NCBI GenBank assembly: GCA_023548195.1
Contig: JAJHZJ010000061.1
Location: 8,349,378 to 8,413,377, forward strand
Reading direction: 5' to 3'
DNA length: 64,000 bases
Source of the DNA: Bettongia penicillata ogilbyi
Taxonomy: Eukaryota > Chordata > Mammalia > Diprotodontia > Potoroidae
Shown: one piece after another, positions 1 to 11,529 of the stretch
How the letters are laid out: the number at the start of each line of letters is the position of its first letter
Position numbering within the stretch: the first letter of the stretch is position 1
The notes under the pieces: model-generated
Told to the model about the DNA's origin: nothing
Databases searched by the model: none
What the model saw: the letters and a program-made list of their open reading frames with translations, nothing else
Translations under genes and position numbers: made by a program

Positions 1-299
1 GGACCAATCCATCCTCTGATGAGAGGATCTGTCCTGACCTAACAGTATAAGAATGTTCTCCCTTCTGTATTCAGTACAGGGGGAAGAGGATTCCCGCTTT
101 GGCTAAGGTGTTCAATTCCTCTGAACTATGCTGCAATAAATTTTCCTTGAGACCTTTCAGTGCCAAGCATTTTTCTAACAAATGTGTGGTTCTGACACAA
201 AGTCCACATTTAGGAGCTAAATTTGCAGACACGAGTAAATTAGGAAAAAAAGCATTAAAAATTATTGCAAATCTAACTGTATAACAACTATGAGCAGAG
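1..299. other. Unassigned
   Basis: AT-rich sequence with no recognised gene or repeat. It may be the 5' continuation of the ORF1-type relic that follows. Confidence 0.4.
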
Positions 300-860
300 A
301 CTAAAATTGGGAAGAAAAGAGATTTTTTCCCACAAGAACTACATGAATACCTAGAAGAAATGAAACAAGAAATAAAAAATAAGAAGTCAAGAGAAAAGTA
401 TGAGGAGAATAAATAGCTTAGAACAGAAAGTAATGAGCCTTACCCAAAAAAATGGATCCTTGAAAACTAAACTAAATCAAAAAGAAATCAGTAATTCCAA
501 AAGACAGCAAGAAATACAAGAACACAATCAAAAGTTTGACAAAATAAAAGAAAATCTAAGATATCTGATACAAAAAACCAATCTGGAAAACAGGTTAAGG
601 AGAGATAAATTAAGAATCAGTGGACTCACTGAAAATTATTATTTTTTTAAAAAAAGATTGGATACTGTATTTCAAAAAATCAAAAGTGAAAACTGCTCAG
701 ATCTGTTAGAGCTGAAGAGTAAAATAAAGACAGAATTCATTGACCACCTTCTGAAAGAAACCCCAAAAAGAAAATCTTTGAAATGTTATAGTGGAAATGC
801 AGAGTTCCTGTGAAAACTCCTGCAAGCATCCAAAAAGAAGTTGAAGTAATAAGGAACTAT
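300..860 (+). pseudogene. Decayed L1/HAL1 ORF1
   Basis: An old LINE-1-type ORF1 in plus orientation. An open frame of 137 codons remains at 400-813. It carries the ORF1p signature around the coiled-coil/RRM junction (TNLENRLRRDKLRISGLTE), preceded by Lys/Gln/Glu-rich heptad sequence and followed by SENCSDLLELKSKIKTEF. The same region of the young ORF1 at 53294-54397 reads DLENRSRRDNLKIMGLPE, so homology is clear, but the N-terminal part and the C-terminal domain are degraded. No function is expected. Confidence 0.8.
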
Positions 861-1689
861 AGTCTGGATTGTATCAAAACAAGAGTTAATTTGAACAATT
901 AATTAGAAATTAATTAGAAAATGATAAGAAAAACAGAGGTCCTAAGGGGCCTGGGGTGGAGTAGACTAGATTTATTTTGGGGGTAGGAAAGAGGGGTTGA
1001 AGAAGTAATCCACTATTGTAAAGAGGAAAAAGTAAGTGGAACCTGATATTTTTTATAACTAGGGTATGTAAGAATATACAAATATGGAGGAAAGGGTGAA
1101 GGGGAACTGGTAGCAGACGAACTACACTATTACCAAACAGACAAAGAAGAGTTGAATACATACAGTTTCATGTACTGGTCAGTTTTAATTATTTTCTCTT
1201 ATAAGGAAAGTGTGATACAGGGATATAAAAATTAAAAGGTATCAAAACTTTTTAAAATTCATATTAACCAAATTTCATTTTAGCAATATTATTACACTAG
1301 TAAATTGGGGGGTGCCATGGATATATAGTGAATATGGATTTTTGGCAAGGCTTCTGGCAAAGTCCCTTGTGGAGAAAAGGAAGATGGGAGCTAAATGACA
1401 GTATATAGTTAGGTAGGGTTTAAAACTGGTAGAATCTCTAGACACCAGATAGCAATTTATCTTTACCCTAAGGCTTTCCATTCTCTCCAGCAAAGGCCCA
1501 CACCATCCCAATTCCTATCCTTCTCTGACTTCTTCCTCTCAGTCTTTGACTTATCCTTAATTTTTTTTTCTAAACTTCTAAGACCACTTCTCTAAAGAGA
1601 ACTCAAAAGTACTCAAAGCTCTTAAAACTTTGCCTTACATGACCTTGTTTATTTTGTTTAACTCAAGTTAGAAATGACTTGATTTTACG
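861..1689. other. Unassigned
   Basis: The first part may be the 3' UTR of the preceding ORF1 element. The stretch at 1270-1560 has the look of an old interspersed repeat that I could not name. No gene is seen. Confidence 0.4.
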
Positions 1690-1895
1690 AGGAGCTAGGT
1701 GGGATAGAACAGATGGCCTGGAGTCAAGATGATCAGGGTTCAAATTTGACCTTAGATACTTACTAGCTATGTGACCTTGAGCAATTCACTTAACCTCTTC
1801 TTGCCTCAGTTTCTTCAGCCTTAAAATGGATATAATAATAGCATTACCTCCCATGATTATTATGAGGATCAAATGATATATCTGTAAAGCTATTT
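1690..1895 (+). repeat. MIR-type SINE
   Basis: It contains the typical core order: a tRNA-derived head, then 'gtcaagatgatcagggttcaa', 'actagctatgtgaccttgag', 'cctcagtttcttca', and 'attatgaggatcaaatgat'. The same order recurs at 42210 and 57670. Confidence 0.8.
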
Positions 1896-2090
1896 GTTTC
1901 CTCTCTTGAACTCCATGGTCCACTCAAATTGACCCGAAGGAGTTGTTCCTCATACACTAGACTCCATCTCCCATCTCCATGCATTTGCACTGTATATTCC
2001 CAGGCATTTGCACTGTATATTCCCAGGCCTGGAACATAGTCCCTCCTAACATAGTAACTGGCTACTTAGTAAATGCTTATTTCCTTGCTT
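1896..2090 (+). repeat. L2 LINE 3' fragment with 23-bp tandem duplication
   Basis: L2 3'-end phrases are present (ctccatgcatttgcac, cctggaacatagtcc, taaatgcttatt). A perfect 23-bp unit is repeated head-to-tail at 1981-2003 and 2004-2026. Confidence 0.75.
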
Positions 2091-2239
2091 CCCATTTCTG
2101 ATGAGGGTACAATCAATCCAATATCCCAGGTTCACAACCTCTGTATTTCTCTATACTTTTCACTTTCCCTCAACCCACACATCCAACCAACTGCCAAATC
2201 TTTCCTCTTCTACCTTCACAACATTTCTGGCATCCATCT

Positions 2240-2548
2240 CTTCCTCACTAGTCACAAAGCCACCACTTTACAGCCTCAGTTCTGGCTCTCATAACCTCTC
2301 ACGTGGACTGTTGCAATGGCTTACCAACTGACCTCCCTACTTCAAATTCCTCTACTCTAGTCCATCCTATATAAAAAATACTGTCAAAATGTGTGTGTGT
2401 GCATGTGCCCATGCATGTGTGTATGTGTATACCTGCATATGTGTGTACTATATTCTATCAAAAGCAATTTTCCTTAAGATCTAACCAGGTTACTCCCCTA
2501 CTCAAACTTCAGTGTTTCTCTACTGTATCTAGGATAAAATACCAACAA
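2240..2548 (+). repeat. L2 LINE, left part (interrupted by HAL1-like insertion)
   Basis: L2-like sequence (gtggactgttgcaatggc, taggataaaataccaac) that resumes at 5715. It includes a TG/CA microsatellite at about 2388-2447. Confidence 0.8.
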
Positions 2549-3795
2549 CTCTGTTTGTCATTTTTTTTGATTATTAATATATTTTTAATGTAAAAAAAGA
2601 ATAAAGTCCATCATAAGCCATGGTCCTGGCATGTAATCTCTTTTGGTTTAAAAAAATGTTTACTATTGAAGTGTTCCTTTGATCAGATTCAACTGCTTTC
2701 TCTTTTTTTTTTTTTTGGCTTACAGAATAAAGGCAAGAAGCTGTTTTGGAAATCTTTCTTTTTTTTTTTGTTTTTTTAATTTTATTTATTTAATTTTTTA
2801 CATTCATTTTCACAAATTTTTGGGTTCCAAATTTTCTCCCCTTTTAAACCCCTCCCCCCACCCCAATACCCCAAGCAATCTAATTTTCCCTATCTCCAAT
2901 CTGCCCTCTCTTCTGTCATCCCTCCCTTCTCTTGTCTCCATCTTCTCTTTTATCCTGTAGGGCCAGATGACTTTCTATTCCTCCTTAACTGTATGTCTTC
3001 TTTCCTAGTTGCAACAACAATACTAAACAGTTGTTCCTAAAACTTTGAGTTCCAAATTCTCCCCATCCCTCCCTCCCCACCCATTCCTTTTGGGGAGGCA
3101 GGCAATTCAATATAGGCCATATCTGTGTAGTTTTGCAAATAACCTCCGATAGTCGTGTTGTGTAAGACTAACTGGATTACCATCCCTCCTAACCTGCCCC
3201 TCATTGTTTCTATTCTGTCTTTTGATCCTGTCCCTCCCCAAGTGTTGACTTCAAATTACTCCCTCCTCCCTTTGCCCTCCCTTCCATCATCTCCCCCCCT
3301 TGCAATATCTCCTTCTCCCCCACTTTCTTATACTGTAAGATAGGTTTTCATACCAAAATGAGTGTGCATTTCACTCCTTCGTTTAGTCAAATGTGATGAG
3401 GGTAAACTTCTTGTTTTTTGTTTTTTTTCTCAGCTCTCCTCCTTTTCCCTCCACTAAGAAAAACTCCTACCTGCCTCTTAAATGACATATAGTTACCCCC
3501 TTCCATTTCCCCCTCTTTCCTCCCACTACATTTCTCTCTCACCATTTACCTTAATTTCTTTTAAGGTATGGTCCCATCCTATTCAGTTCAATCTGTGCTC
3601 TCTATCTCTGTATGTGTGTGCATGTGTGTATGTGTGTGCATGCGTGTACATGTGTATTGTGGTCCCACCAACTACCCAGATACTGAAAAGTTTTAAGAGT
3701 TACAAATATTGTCTTTCCCTGTATGAATGTAAACAGTTCACTTCTGGTAAGTCCCTTAAGACTTCTCTTTGCTGTTTCCTTTTTCATGCTTCTTC

Positions 3796-4892
3796 TCATT
3801 CTTGTGTTTGAAAGTGAAATTTTCTTTTCAGCTCTGGTCTTTTCATTAAGAATGACTGAAAGTCCTCTGTTTCATTGAAAGACCATATTTTCCCTTGAAG
3901 TATTAGACTCAGTTTAGCTGGGTAGGTGATTCTTGGTTTGAGTCCTAGTTCCTTTGCCTTCTGGAATATCCTATTCCACGCCCTTCGATCCCTTAATGTA
4001 GAAGCTGCTAGATCTTGGGATATCCTGATTGTATTTCCACAGTACTGGAATTGTTTCTTTCTAGCTGCTTGCAAGATTTTCTCCTTGAGCTGGGAGTTCT
4101 GGAATTTGGCCACAATGTTCCTAGGAGTTTCTCTTTTTGGATCTCTTTCAGGTGGTGATCGATGGATTCTTTCAATACTTATTTTGCCCTCTGGTTCTAG
4201 AAGGTCAGGGCAGTTTTCCTTGATAATTTCATGGAAGATGATGTCTAGGCTCTTTTTTTGATCATGACTTTCAGGTAGTCCCATAATTTTTAAATTGTCT
4301 CTCCTGGATCTGTTTTCCAGGTCAGTTGTTTTTCCCATGAGATATTTCACATTCTCTTCCATTTTTTCGTTCTTTTGGTTTTGTTTGGTGATTTCTTGGT
4401 TTCTCGTAAAGTCATTAGACTCCATCTGTTCCATTCTAATTTTGAGAGAACTATTAAATTCAGTGAGCTTTTGAGCCTCTTTTTCCATTTGGCTCATTCT
4501 GCTTTTGAAAGCATTCTTCTTCTCATTGGCTTTTTGAATCTCTTTTGCCAATTGAGTGAGCCTATTTTTCAAGGTGTTAATTTCCTCAGCATTTTTTTGG
4601 GTCTCCTTTACCAAGGTATTGATCCGTTTTTCATACTTTTCTTGCATCTCTGTCATTTCTCTTCCCAGTTTTTCCTCCACCTAACTTGCTTTTCAAAATC
4701 CTTTCTGAGCTCTTCCAAGCCCTGAGCACACCCGCCACCCCCCTGGGGTGTCTGGGGTACTGAGGCCCCGCCCTCCACGTCTTTCCCTGATGGCAAGGAT
4801 ACGTCCTCGTCATCAGATCCAAAGGTCGGGATCATTTGCATTTGTTGGAAAAAACTCTCTATAGTCTTATTTTTCTTCCCTTTTCTAGGCAT
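3796..4892 (-). pseudogene. ORF1 of HAL1-like element 1, frameshifted
   Basis: Same protein as the intact ORF1 at 53294-54397: an RNA-binding chaperone with an N-terminal basic start (MPRKGKKNK), a long coiled coil, an RRM-like part and a C-terminal domain. The reading frame is broken near 4680, where four bases present in the other copy (gtct on the plus strand) are missing. The N-terminal 79-codon frame (4653-4892) therefore runs into a stop and the remaining 294 codons are in another frame. Otherwise the two copies are nearly identical, so the break is recent. Confidence 0.9.
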
Positions 4893-5034
4893 TTTCCCAG
4901 CCAGTTACTTGACTTCTGAGATTCCTTTCCACCCCCGCCTGGATCCACCCAGCTAGTGCTTGGCCTCTGAGATTCAAATGGGCTTTTCGCGGCAAGCTTT
5001 AGTTCTGGCGCTGGGGTGGAGGCAGGGCCACCTC

Positions 5035-5230
5035 CCAGGCTCAGTTCCCTCAGGGGCTTTATGCAGAGACTTTCAGGAATGGAGCAGGTGGGGGCGGGGT
5101 GGGAGGCCTGCCTCCTAAGCTCAGTTCCCTCAGGGGCTTTATGCAGAGGCCTTCAGTAATAGAGCGGGGTGGGGGCAGGGCCTTCTCCCAGGCTCAGCTC
5201 CCTCAGGTTTTATGCAGAAACCTTCCATAA
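5035..5230 (-). repeat. Tandem monomer-like units in the 5' UTR of element 1
   Basis: Three units share 'tcagttccctcagg', then 'ctttatgcaga', 'cttcag.aat', and 'gcggggtggg'. They begin about 5041, 5121 and 5194 (periods of 80 and 73 bp). The same three units occur at about 54555-54755 in the other copy. The array may act as the element's promoter, as monomers do in mouse L1; that role is an inference. Confidence 0.7.
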
Positions 5231-5714
5231 TGAAGATCCTGCCTGCTGCTGGGGGATTCCTGAGTCAGCCGCCGCCCACACCTCTGCCTCTGCCGCTTCC
5301 TGCCCCCGTCTCTGCCGCCGCCGCTTCCTCCTGAGGGGGCCCGAGTCACGGAGACGCTCCACTCCCCTCCTCCAGCCCGGCCTTCTCTCTCACTGACCTA
5401 TAGCTTCTGTGGGTGGAGGGACTTTCCCAGCTGCCGGAGCTTCCGTCTCTGAAGCCTGCTCGGATCAGCTTCTCTGGGGCCGCAGCCAGGGCAGCGCTGG
5501 GGTGGGGTCCGCTTTCCGAGGTGCGACGGACCCTGGGGACGGGTCTCCAGGGCTCCCTGGAACGGAAATCTCTTCCACTCTGTTTCTGCACACCTTGTAT
5601 TGACCCAGAAGTTATGGGGGTCTCTTTTTACATTAATTCTATGGGCTTTGATTTCAGAGCTCGTAAACATGAGTCCTTCTACTCCGCCATCTTGGCTCCC
5701 TCTGTTTGTCATTT

Positions 5715-6115
5715 AAAGCCATTTACAACATGGTTCCAATCTATCTTTCCAGCCTCATTATATATTCCTCCCCATCTTGAACTCCATGTTCCAATTGAAT
5801 TGACCTTCTAACTGTTCTTGCATACCATACTCTATCTCCATGCCTTTGCATTGCTCATCACCATTCCTGGAATATAGTCCATCCAAATAACCACATAGAA
5901 TTCCTCAGTTCTTTCAAAATGCAGGTCAATCAGCATCTTCTGCAGAAAGCCCTTCCTGATGCCCCAAATGCTTTATTGCCTTCCCTCATGTTTATTTTGC
6001 ATTTATTCACATAAATACATATCTCCCTTAAAAGAATATAAGATTAAGAGTGCAGGGATAGTTTCACTTTTCATTTTCACATTTCCAGAATCTAGTACAC
6101 AGCAGGTTCTTAATA
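5715..6115 (+). repeat. L2 LINE, right part to the 3' end
   Basis: Continues the L2 interrupted at 2549: aaagccatttacaacatgg, then ctccatgcctttgca, ggaatatagtcc, gaaagcccttcctgatg and the terminal ttcttaataaatgcttctg. Confidence 0.85.
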
Positions 6116-7345
6116 AATGCTTCTGAACATCTCACACCATATACCAAGATAAGGTCAAAATGGGTACATGATTTAGACATAAAGGGTGATACCATAAGAA
6201 AATTAAGGAAGCATGGAATAGTTTACCTGTCAGATTTTATGGATAAGGGAAGGACCCAAACAGGAGATGGAGAGCATTACAAGAGGTAAGATGGATAATT
6301 TAGATTATATTAAACTAAAAAGGTTTTGCACAAACAAAACCAATGCAGCCAAGATTAGAAGAAAGGCAGAAAGTGGAGGGGAAAATGTTTTACAGCAAAT
6401 GTCTCTGATAAATTATAAGAATGTAAGCCATTCCCCAATGATAAATGGTCAAAGGATATGAAGAGACAGTTTTCAGATGAAAACATCAAAGCTATCTATA
6501 GTCATATGAAAAAATGCTCAAAATCACTAATGGGTAAAGCAAATTAAAATAAATGAGGTATCAACTCACACCTATCAGGTTGGCTTATATGAGAACAAAG
6601 AAAAATGACACGTTGGAGGGGAGGTGGGAAAACTGGGACACTAGTGCACTCTTGGAATTGGGAACAGATTCAACCGTTTGGAGAGCAATTTGGAACTATG
6701 CCCAAAGGCCTATAAATCTGTGTATACTCTTTGACCCAGCAATACCACAAAGGCCTTTCTCCCAAAACAATCAATTACAAAAAAAGGGAAAAGGACCTAT
6801 AGGTACAAAAATATTTATAGCATCTCTTTTTTGTGGTGGTCAACAATTGGAAATTAAGGGGACAGCTATCAACTGGGGAACAGCTGAACAAGTTGTGGTT
6901 TATGATAATAATGGGATATTACTGTGCTATAAGAAATGATGAGAAGACTTCCAGAAAAAGCTGGAAAGATTTATATGAACTGATGCAAAGTGAAATGAGA
7001 AGAACCAGGAGAACACTGTACATAGTAACAATAATGCTGTACAATGATCAACTGCGAATGAATTCTCAGCAATACAAAAATCCAAGATAATTCCGAAAGA
7101 GTCATGATGAAAAATGCTATCTACTTCAAGAAAGAAGTGACTGAGTCTGAATGCAAATCGAAGAATAACTATTTTTTCATTTTTTTCTGTGTTCTCTTTC
7201 ACAACATGACAAATATGGAAATGTTTTGCAGGACAATACTTGCATGACACTATGCACATGTATAACCTATATCAAACTGCATAGTGTCTCAGAAACAGTG
7301 GAGGGAAGAGAATTTGGAACTCAAATTAAAAAAAAAAGAGAATGC
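6115..7345 (+). mobile_element. L1 3' part: ORF2 C-terminus remnant and 3' end
   Basis: Disrupted frames match the C-terminal end of L1 ORF2p: DYIKLKRFCTNKTNAA near 6290, MRYQLTPIRLAYMRTKKND at 6553, and LFDPAIP near 6730. Later frames include ELMQSEMRRTRRT near 6980. It ends in an A-rich tract at about 7328-7340. Many stops and frameshifts make this an old, dead copy. Confidence 0.85.
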
Positions 7346-7439
7346 TAAACATTGCTTTCACATGTAATTGGGAAAAAAATGTATTATTTTAAAAATGCTT
7401 AGTGATTGAAGTAGTTCGTTCAAACCTCTTCCTCTCTCA

Positions 7440-8440
7440 AGTCCCTCTTTACTACCCCTGCCTTTCTTACTCTTAGGCCACCTCACCTCCTACTTCACAA
7501 AGAAAGTGGAGGCCATCTGCTGGAGACCCTTTTTTCTCTTTTCTCTACCTCAATCTCTTTCAGAGCTTCACCTGTGCGCTGTCCTCCTTTGTCCAGTCTG
7601 AGGAAGATGACTGCTTTTCCCTCTGAAGAGCACAGATCTAGAGTTGGAAAAGACATCAGAAGCCAGTTCATCCTACCCACCTCATTTTACAAATAAAAAA
7701 GTGAGACTCCAGGACATTAAATGATTTGCCAAATTCTTTGACTCTACAGCCAATCAATCCTCTTTCACTTACTGTCTATTTGTGCTCATGATCTTTATCC
7801 TTTATCTCCCACAGAAACTTGACCAAATCTCCTGCTCCTCTCTCCCCTCCCCACGTCTGTCTCTCTCACATTCACTTTCACTATTTTCCTACCTAATGAC
7901 TCCTTTTTGTGCTGCCTATAAACTACTAACATCTCTTTCATGCTTAAAAAAAAAAAAAACTTTCCTTGACTGTTATCCTCTCCTGTGATCATCCTACATT
8001 TCTGTTCCCTTTTACTGCCAACTCTTAAAAAGGCTCTAACAAGCTACCTCCATCTGCTTCCTGCTCATCCTCTCACTTAACAATCCTCTGCAATTTGGCT
8101 TCTTATTTCACCCCTCAGATCACTGACAAACTCAGCAGTCTTTCCTCAGTCGTCTCTGTCTTGATAGGTTTTGACAGTGCCTCCTAGATTCCCTTTTCCC
8201 TTAGTTTACATGATACTACTTTTTCCTGGTTCTCGACCTACTTGTAAGACTGCTCCCTATCAGTTTCCAATGGTGGACCAGTATCTTTTACCCCTTAAAC
8301 ATATATACTCTTTAAGTCACTGTCCTGAGCCTTCTTCCCTCTCTCTATTCTCCCTTAGTGATCTCATCAACTGCCAAGGGTTCAATGAACCTCTCTAAGC
8401 AGAAAACTCCTGAATCTATATATCTAACTCTAATGTCTTA
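7440..8440 (+). repeat. L2 LINE ORF2-region remnant
   Basis: Pyrimidine-rich sequence with L2-like phrases (cacctcctacttcacaaagaaagtggaggcc; caatcctctgcaatttggcttc). At about 7640-7745 there is an unclassified insert (gagttggaaaagacatcag ... cattttacaaataaa) related to one at 62020-62160. Frames are short and broken. Confidence 0.6.
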
Positions 8441-8442
8441 GT

Positions 8443-8640
8443 TATTGCTGTTTAGTCATTTCAGTTGTGTTCAACTCCTCATGATTCTTGTAAGGTTTTC
8501 TTGGCAAAGATACTGACATTCCCTTCTCCAGTTCATTTTGCAGATGAGAAAACTGAAGCCAAAAGGGTTTAGTGACTTGTCCAGAGTCACACAATAAGCT
8601 GTCTGTGACTGGATTTGAACTGCCCTCTAATGTCTTAAAA
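8443..8640 (-). repeat. MAR1-type SINE
   Basis: Reverse orientation. The plus strand reads ttttcttggcaaagatac, ttctccagttcattttgcag, gtgacttgtccagagtcac and ctggatttgaact. These are the complements of the MAR1 landmarks seen forward at 23085-23335. Confidence 0.85.
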
Positions 8641-8689
8641 CTGTATTGCCAACTGCTTACAGTACACTACCATATGGATGTCCATAGAG

Positions 8690-9000
8690 AAAATAGAACT
8701 CTTCATCTTTCCCTGAAACTTGCCCCTCCTCCAAACTTTCCTATTTCTACTACTGAATATATCACCCTTGAATCACTTTTGACTCTTTCCCTCTTTCTTA
8801 TCCCATTTTACCCTAATCAACTGCTAACTCCTGATCATTCTATTTCCACAATGTTTCTCATTCGTCCCCCTCTCTCCATTCACACTGCTACCACACTACC
8901 TCAAGCCCTCAACATCGTTTCCAGAGCTATCAAAATTTCCTCCTTATTGGTCTCACTGACTTCTCCAATCTCCTTTTTCCTCTTCCATACCAAAAGTTCT
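8690..9000 (+). repeat. L2 LINE fragment
   Basis: L2 body phrases are present (cttgaatcacttttgactc, accacactacctcaagcc, tcctccttattggtctc). It is interrupted on the right by the element at 9003. Confidence 0.7.
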
Positions 9001-9002
9001 CA

Positions 9003-9220
9003 AAGTGAGGTCCAGGGAACCCTCAGGGATTCCTGAGATCCTTTTTCAGGGGGAAAATGAGGCCCAAATGAGTTTAAAAATCGTAAGAGATTTTAATTAT
9101 ATTAAATATCAATAGATACAAGCAAAACTCTTGAGAGAGAGGGTCTGCAATAATCAAAGAGTGCAAAGGGGGTTCTGTGACCAAAAAATTTGAGAACCAC
9201 TGCTCTACATCTTAAGTGAA
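9003..9220. mobile_element. hAT-type non-autonomous DNA transposon
   Basis: About 215 bp bounded by imperfect inverted ends: ttctcaaagtg on the left and tttgagaaccactg on the right. Internal phrases (aggtccagggaaccctcaggga, ggttctgtgacca) are typical of mammalian hAT-Charlie relatives. There is no open frame. Confidence 0.65.
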
Positions 9221-9329
9221 AAAACTTGATTTTTGTCACTTCCATATTCAAAAACCTTCAACAGCAACTGTCTCTACTATAAATAAATTATAAACACTTA
9301 AGAAAAGTACAGTAACATTCTGCTCATGG

Positions 9330-9770
9330 AGCTATGAACCAGTCCAAACAATTTAGGAAAGCCATTTGGAATTATGCAAGAAAAGTCACCAAACTGTTCA
9401 CACCTTTTGACCCAGAGGTCTCTTTACTAAGCATTTGTCCCAAATGGGGCAATAACAGAAAAGAAAGCCTTCCTATATTGTTAAATATGCAGTGGCACTT
9501 TTTTTTGTAGTAAAAACAGAAAAGTGGTAACAAGTGAATTCCCATTAATTAGGAAACAAACTGTGGCATATGAATGTCATGGAATAATATTATACCATAA
9601 GAAATAAGGAACATAAGGAATTCATAGAAAGAAGACTTAGATGAACTGATGCAGACTGCAGCTAGCAGAACTAATAAAACAACCGACACAATGACTATAA
9701 TATGAACTCAAAAACATTAAAATAAAGCCAAAAGATAAATAATTGTCATGATTAATCTTGACCCTGCAGA
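9330..9770 (+). mobile_element. L1 3' fragment
   Basis: Diverged ORF2-terminal / 3' sequence of the same family as 6553-7345: 'gccatttggaattatgc', 'cttttgacccaga', 'aaactgtggcatatgaatg', 'gaactgatgcag'. It is heavily mutated. Confidence 0.75.
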
Positions 9771-9774
9771 GAGG

Positions 9775-10057
9775 TAAATAAATCCCCCTCCTTTTACTCC
9801 AATGGGAAACTACTAGTGCAGAGGGCTCATGAGGAAAAAGGGAGGCTGGTGACCAGCACAGCCCTCCCTCACTCAAAACAAAGTCAAGTGCAAGTCATGT
9901 CATCATTTCTCTGATGGCATGGTCTTCTTCGTCAATGAAGGACGAACACAGTGAGTGCAGAAATGTAAGGGAGGGTCCATCCAGATGGGACTAAGATATG
10001 AAAGTAAAAGGCAGCTGGCACATTAAAAAAGTAAAAGGCATAAACAAAATATTATTC
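9775..10057. repeat. Direct-repeat block, copy A (RTE-tailed SINE core plus flank)
   Basis: About 285 bp shared with 11786-12070. The middle is the marsupial SINE tail 'caagtgcaagtcatgtcatc ... gatggcatggtcttctt ... gaaggacgaacac', also seen at 56640-56725. It is followed by a shared non-SINE flank (gtgagtgcagaaatgtaagg ... gtaaaaggcataaac). Confidence 0.8.
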
Positions 10058-10084
10058 TTAACAATTATGAACATCTTAGCACTA

Positions 10085-10980
10085 GCTTTTAAGACCTGAC
10101 TCCTAGTTATCTTCCAACCATATTTCACATTATTCCCTTTTTTGCACTCTAAATTCCAGCTAAACCGAACTATTAGCTGTTTGCCATATTTGGCATTTCA
10201 TCCCCTTTCTCTATGTACAAGCTGTCCTCTATACCTAGAATGCAATACCCTCTTTACCAGGACCACACCAGTTTCATGCCTAAAACTCCCACCCTGGGGC
10301 CCTCCCTGTACAGTGGAATTGTCTCAGAAACCTATTACATCTAAGATTGCTTCAATCATGCTTCCTTTTACCCTCTGGCCACCTTCTCACTAACTACACC
10401 TCTTCACTAGCTGCCAAGTCACCATGAAGGCATACCCGTTTCACATCCCCACACATTTTAGTTCTTTAATCATAACCAAATCAACCACCATCACTCCTGG
10501 TAATAGAGTGTCAATCTCACTATCCCTATATCTTTCCAAACCAAACCATCTACTCTTTTCCAGGACATCACTTTGCTATAAGTGTTGCATCTCCCTATTA
10601 GAATATGAGGTCCTTGAGGACATGAACTTTCTTCACTTTTTTACTGGTATATCAAACACATATTAAAATATTTTGCACATTTTTTCTTTCATTCTTTCAT
10701 TCATTCATTCATTCATCTCCACTTTTCAGAATCCCTATCTTTAAAACTTAGGTGCTTGAAGACTTCCCTGATCTCATAAGCTATTTATGTTCTCTCCATC
10801 CTCAAAAGATTATATATTTATTTGTGAACATGCTATATATTCCCTGACTTCAACCCCTTCTACAATGTAGAGCATAGAACTGCTTCATTTTTGTCTTTCC
10901 ATAACCAGTATACAACATCTACTTTGCACCCAATAGGTCCTCAATAAATGTTTGATGAAATGAACTAATGGACTGTTAAT
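10085..10980 (+). repeat. L2 LINE, 3' region
   Basis: Several L2 3' phrases are in order: 'tgtacaagctgtcctctatacctagaatgc', 'tagaatatgaggtccttgagg', 'gtgcttgaagacttccctgat', and terminal 'ggtcctcaataaatgtttgatga'. A short (ATTC)n run lies at about 10688-10716. It may be two overlapping L2 copies. Confidence 0.7.
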
Positions 10981-11529
10981 TTGTACAAGTCCCTTATGAA
11001 TCTATCCAAATATAATACCCTATCCAGAAAATGGTGGCAGTTATTTAGTCTTCCAGGTTTTTCTCAAGGAGTACAGTACCTGGCTCAGAGTATTCCCCTC
11101 AATCCCAACTCCTGTTCTTACACCACAGCTGCAGGGAGGTTTCTAGTCCAAGTTCACAAAGGCTCACTCCATGATGAGAAACAATAACTTTCATGAATTA
11201 TGTGAGCTATAAAACATATTGGTTATAGATACTTCAAATCCACTTGGATCTTCCTTCCTAAGGATAGATTTGTCTGAATAAAAGAGAAGCAGTGTGGAAC
11301 AGACAATAATCAACTTCGGAGTCAGGAAGATTCACTGGACATATTCTGGTTATGTGACGCTGGGTAAATTACTTAATCTGCATTAAGACTAAAATGTGCA
11401 GACCAAGTGCTAAACCATATTACAGATCAACCTCTCCCCTGCCCAAATTACCTCAAGTCTTAATAAAAATACCAGGATGCATTAACAAAAGTAGCATGAC
11501 CTGATCTGGTCGGAACAATAAAGTTATGG
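10981..11529. other. Unassigned
   Basis: Part of it (about 11280-11400) looks like a degraded MIR (gagtcaggaagattcactgg, tatgtgacgctgggtaaat). Otherwise nothing is recognised. Confidence 0.4.

Larger units (their letters stand above)
2564..5699 (-). mobile_element. HAL1-like (ORF1-only L1) element, nearly full length, with 3' transduced DNA
   Basis: A complete retrotransposon on the minus strand. The 5' end at 5699 begins ggagccaagatggcggagtag, and a GC-rich 5' UTR with three tandem units runs to 4893. ORF1 follows (4892-3796, frameshifted), then a 3' UTR with a G-rich polypurine tract (read on the minus strand, about 3330-3200) and a CA/TG tract. A poly-A runs to about 2758. There is no ORF2 between ORF1 and the 3' UTR, which is the layout of half-L1 (HAL1) elements. 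A 15-bp direct repeat (ctctgtttgtcattt at 2549-2563 and 5700-5714) flanks it. About 190 bp between the poly-A and the left repeat looks transduced. Confidence 0.85.

Noticed and set aside
2388..3660. CA/TG tracts as possible Z-DNA or regulatory elements
   Set aside because: The tract at 3608-3657 is part of the HAL1-like 3' UTR (also at 53106-53160), and the one at 2388 is a plain microsatellite in L2.
3926..4725. Plus-strand frames opposite ORF1 of element 1 (and the same at 53424-54151)
   Set aside because: Antisense shadows of the L1-type ORF1; they recur only because the two elements are copies.
5169..5811. Frames in the 5' UTR of the HAL1-like elements (also 54483-55373)
   Set aside because: Low-complexity GC-rich UTR with tandem units; frames differ between the two copies and have no known motif.
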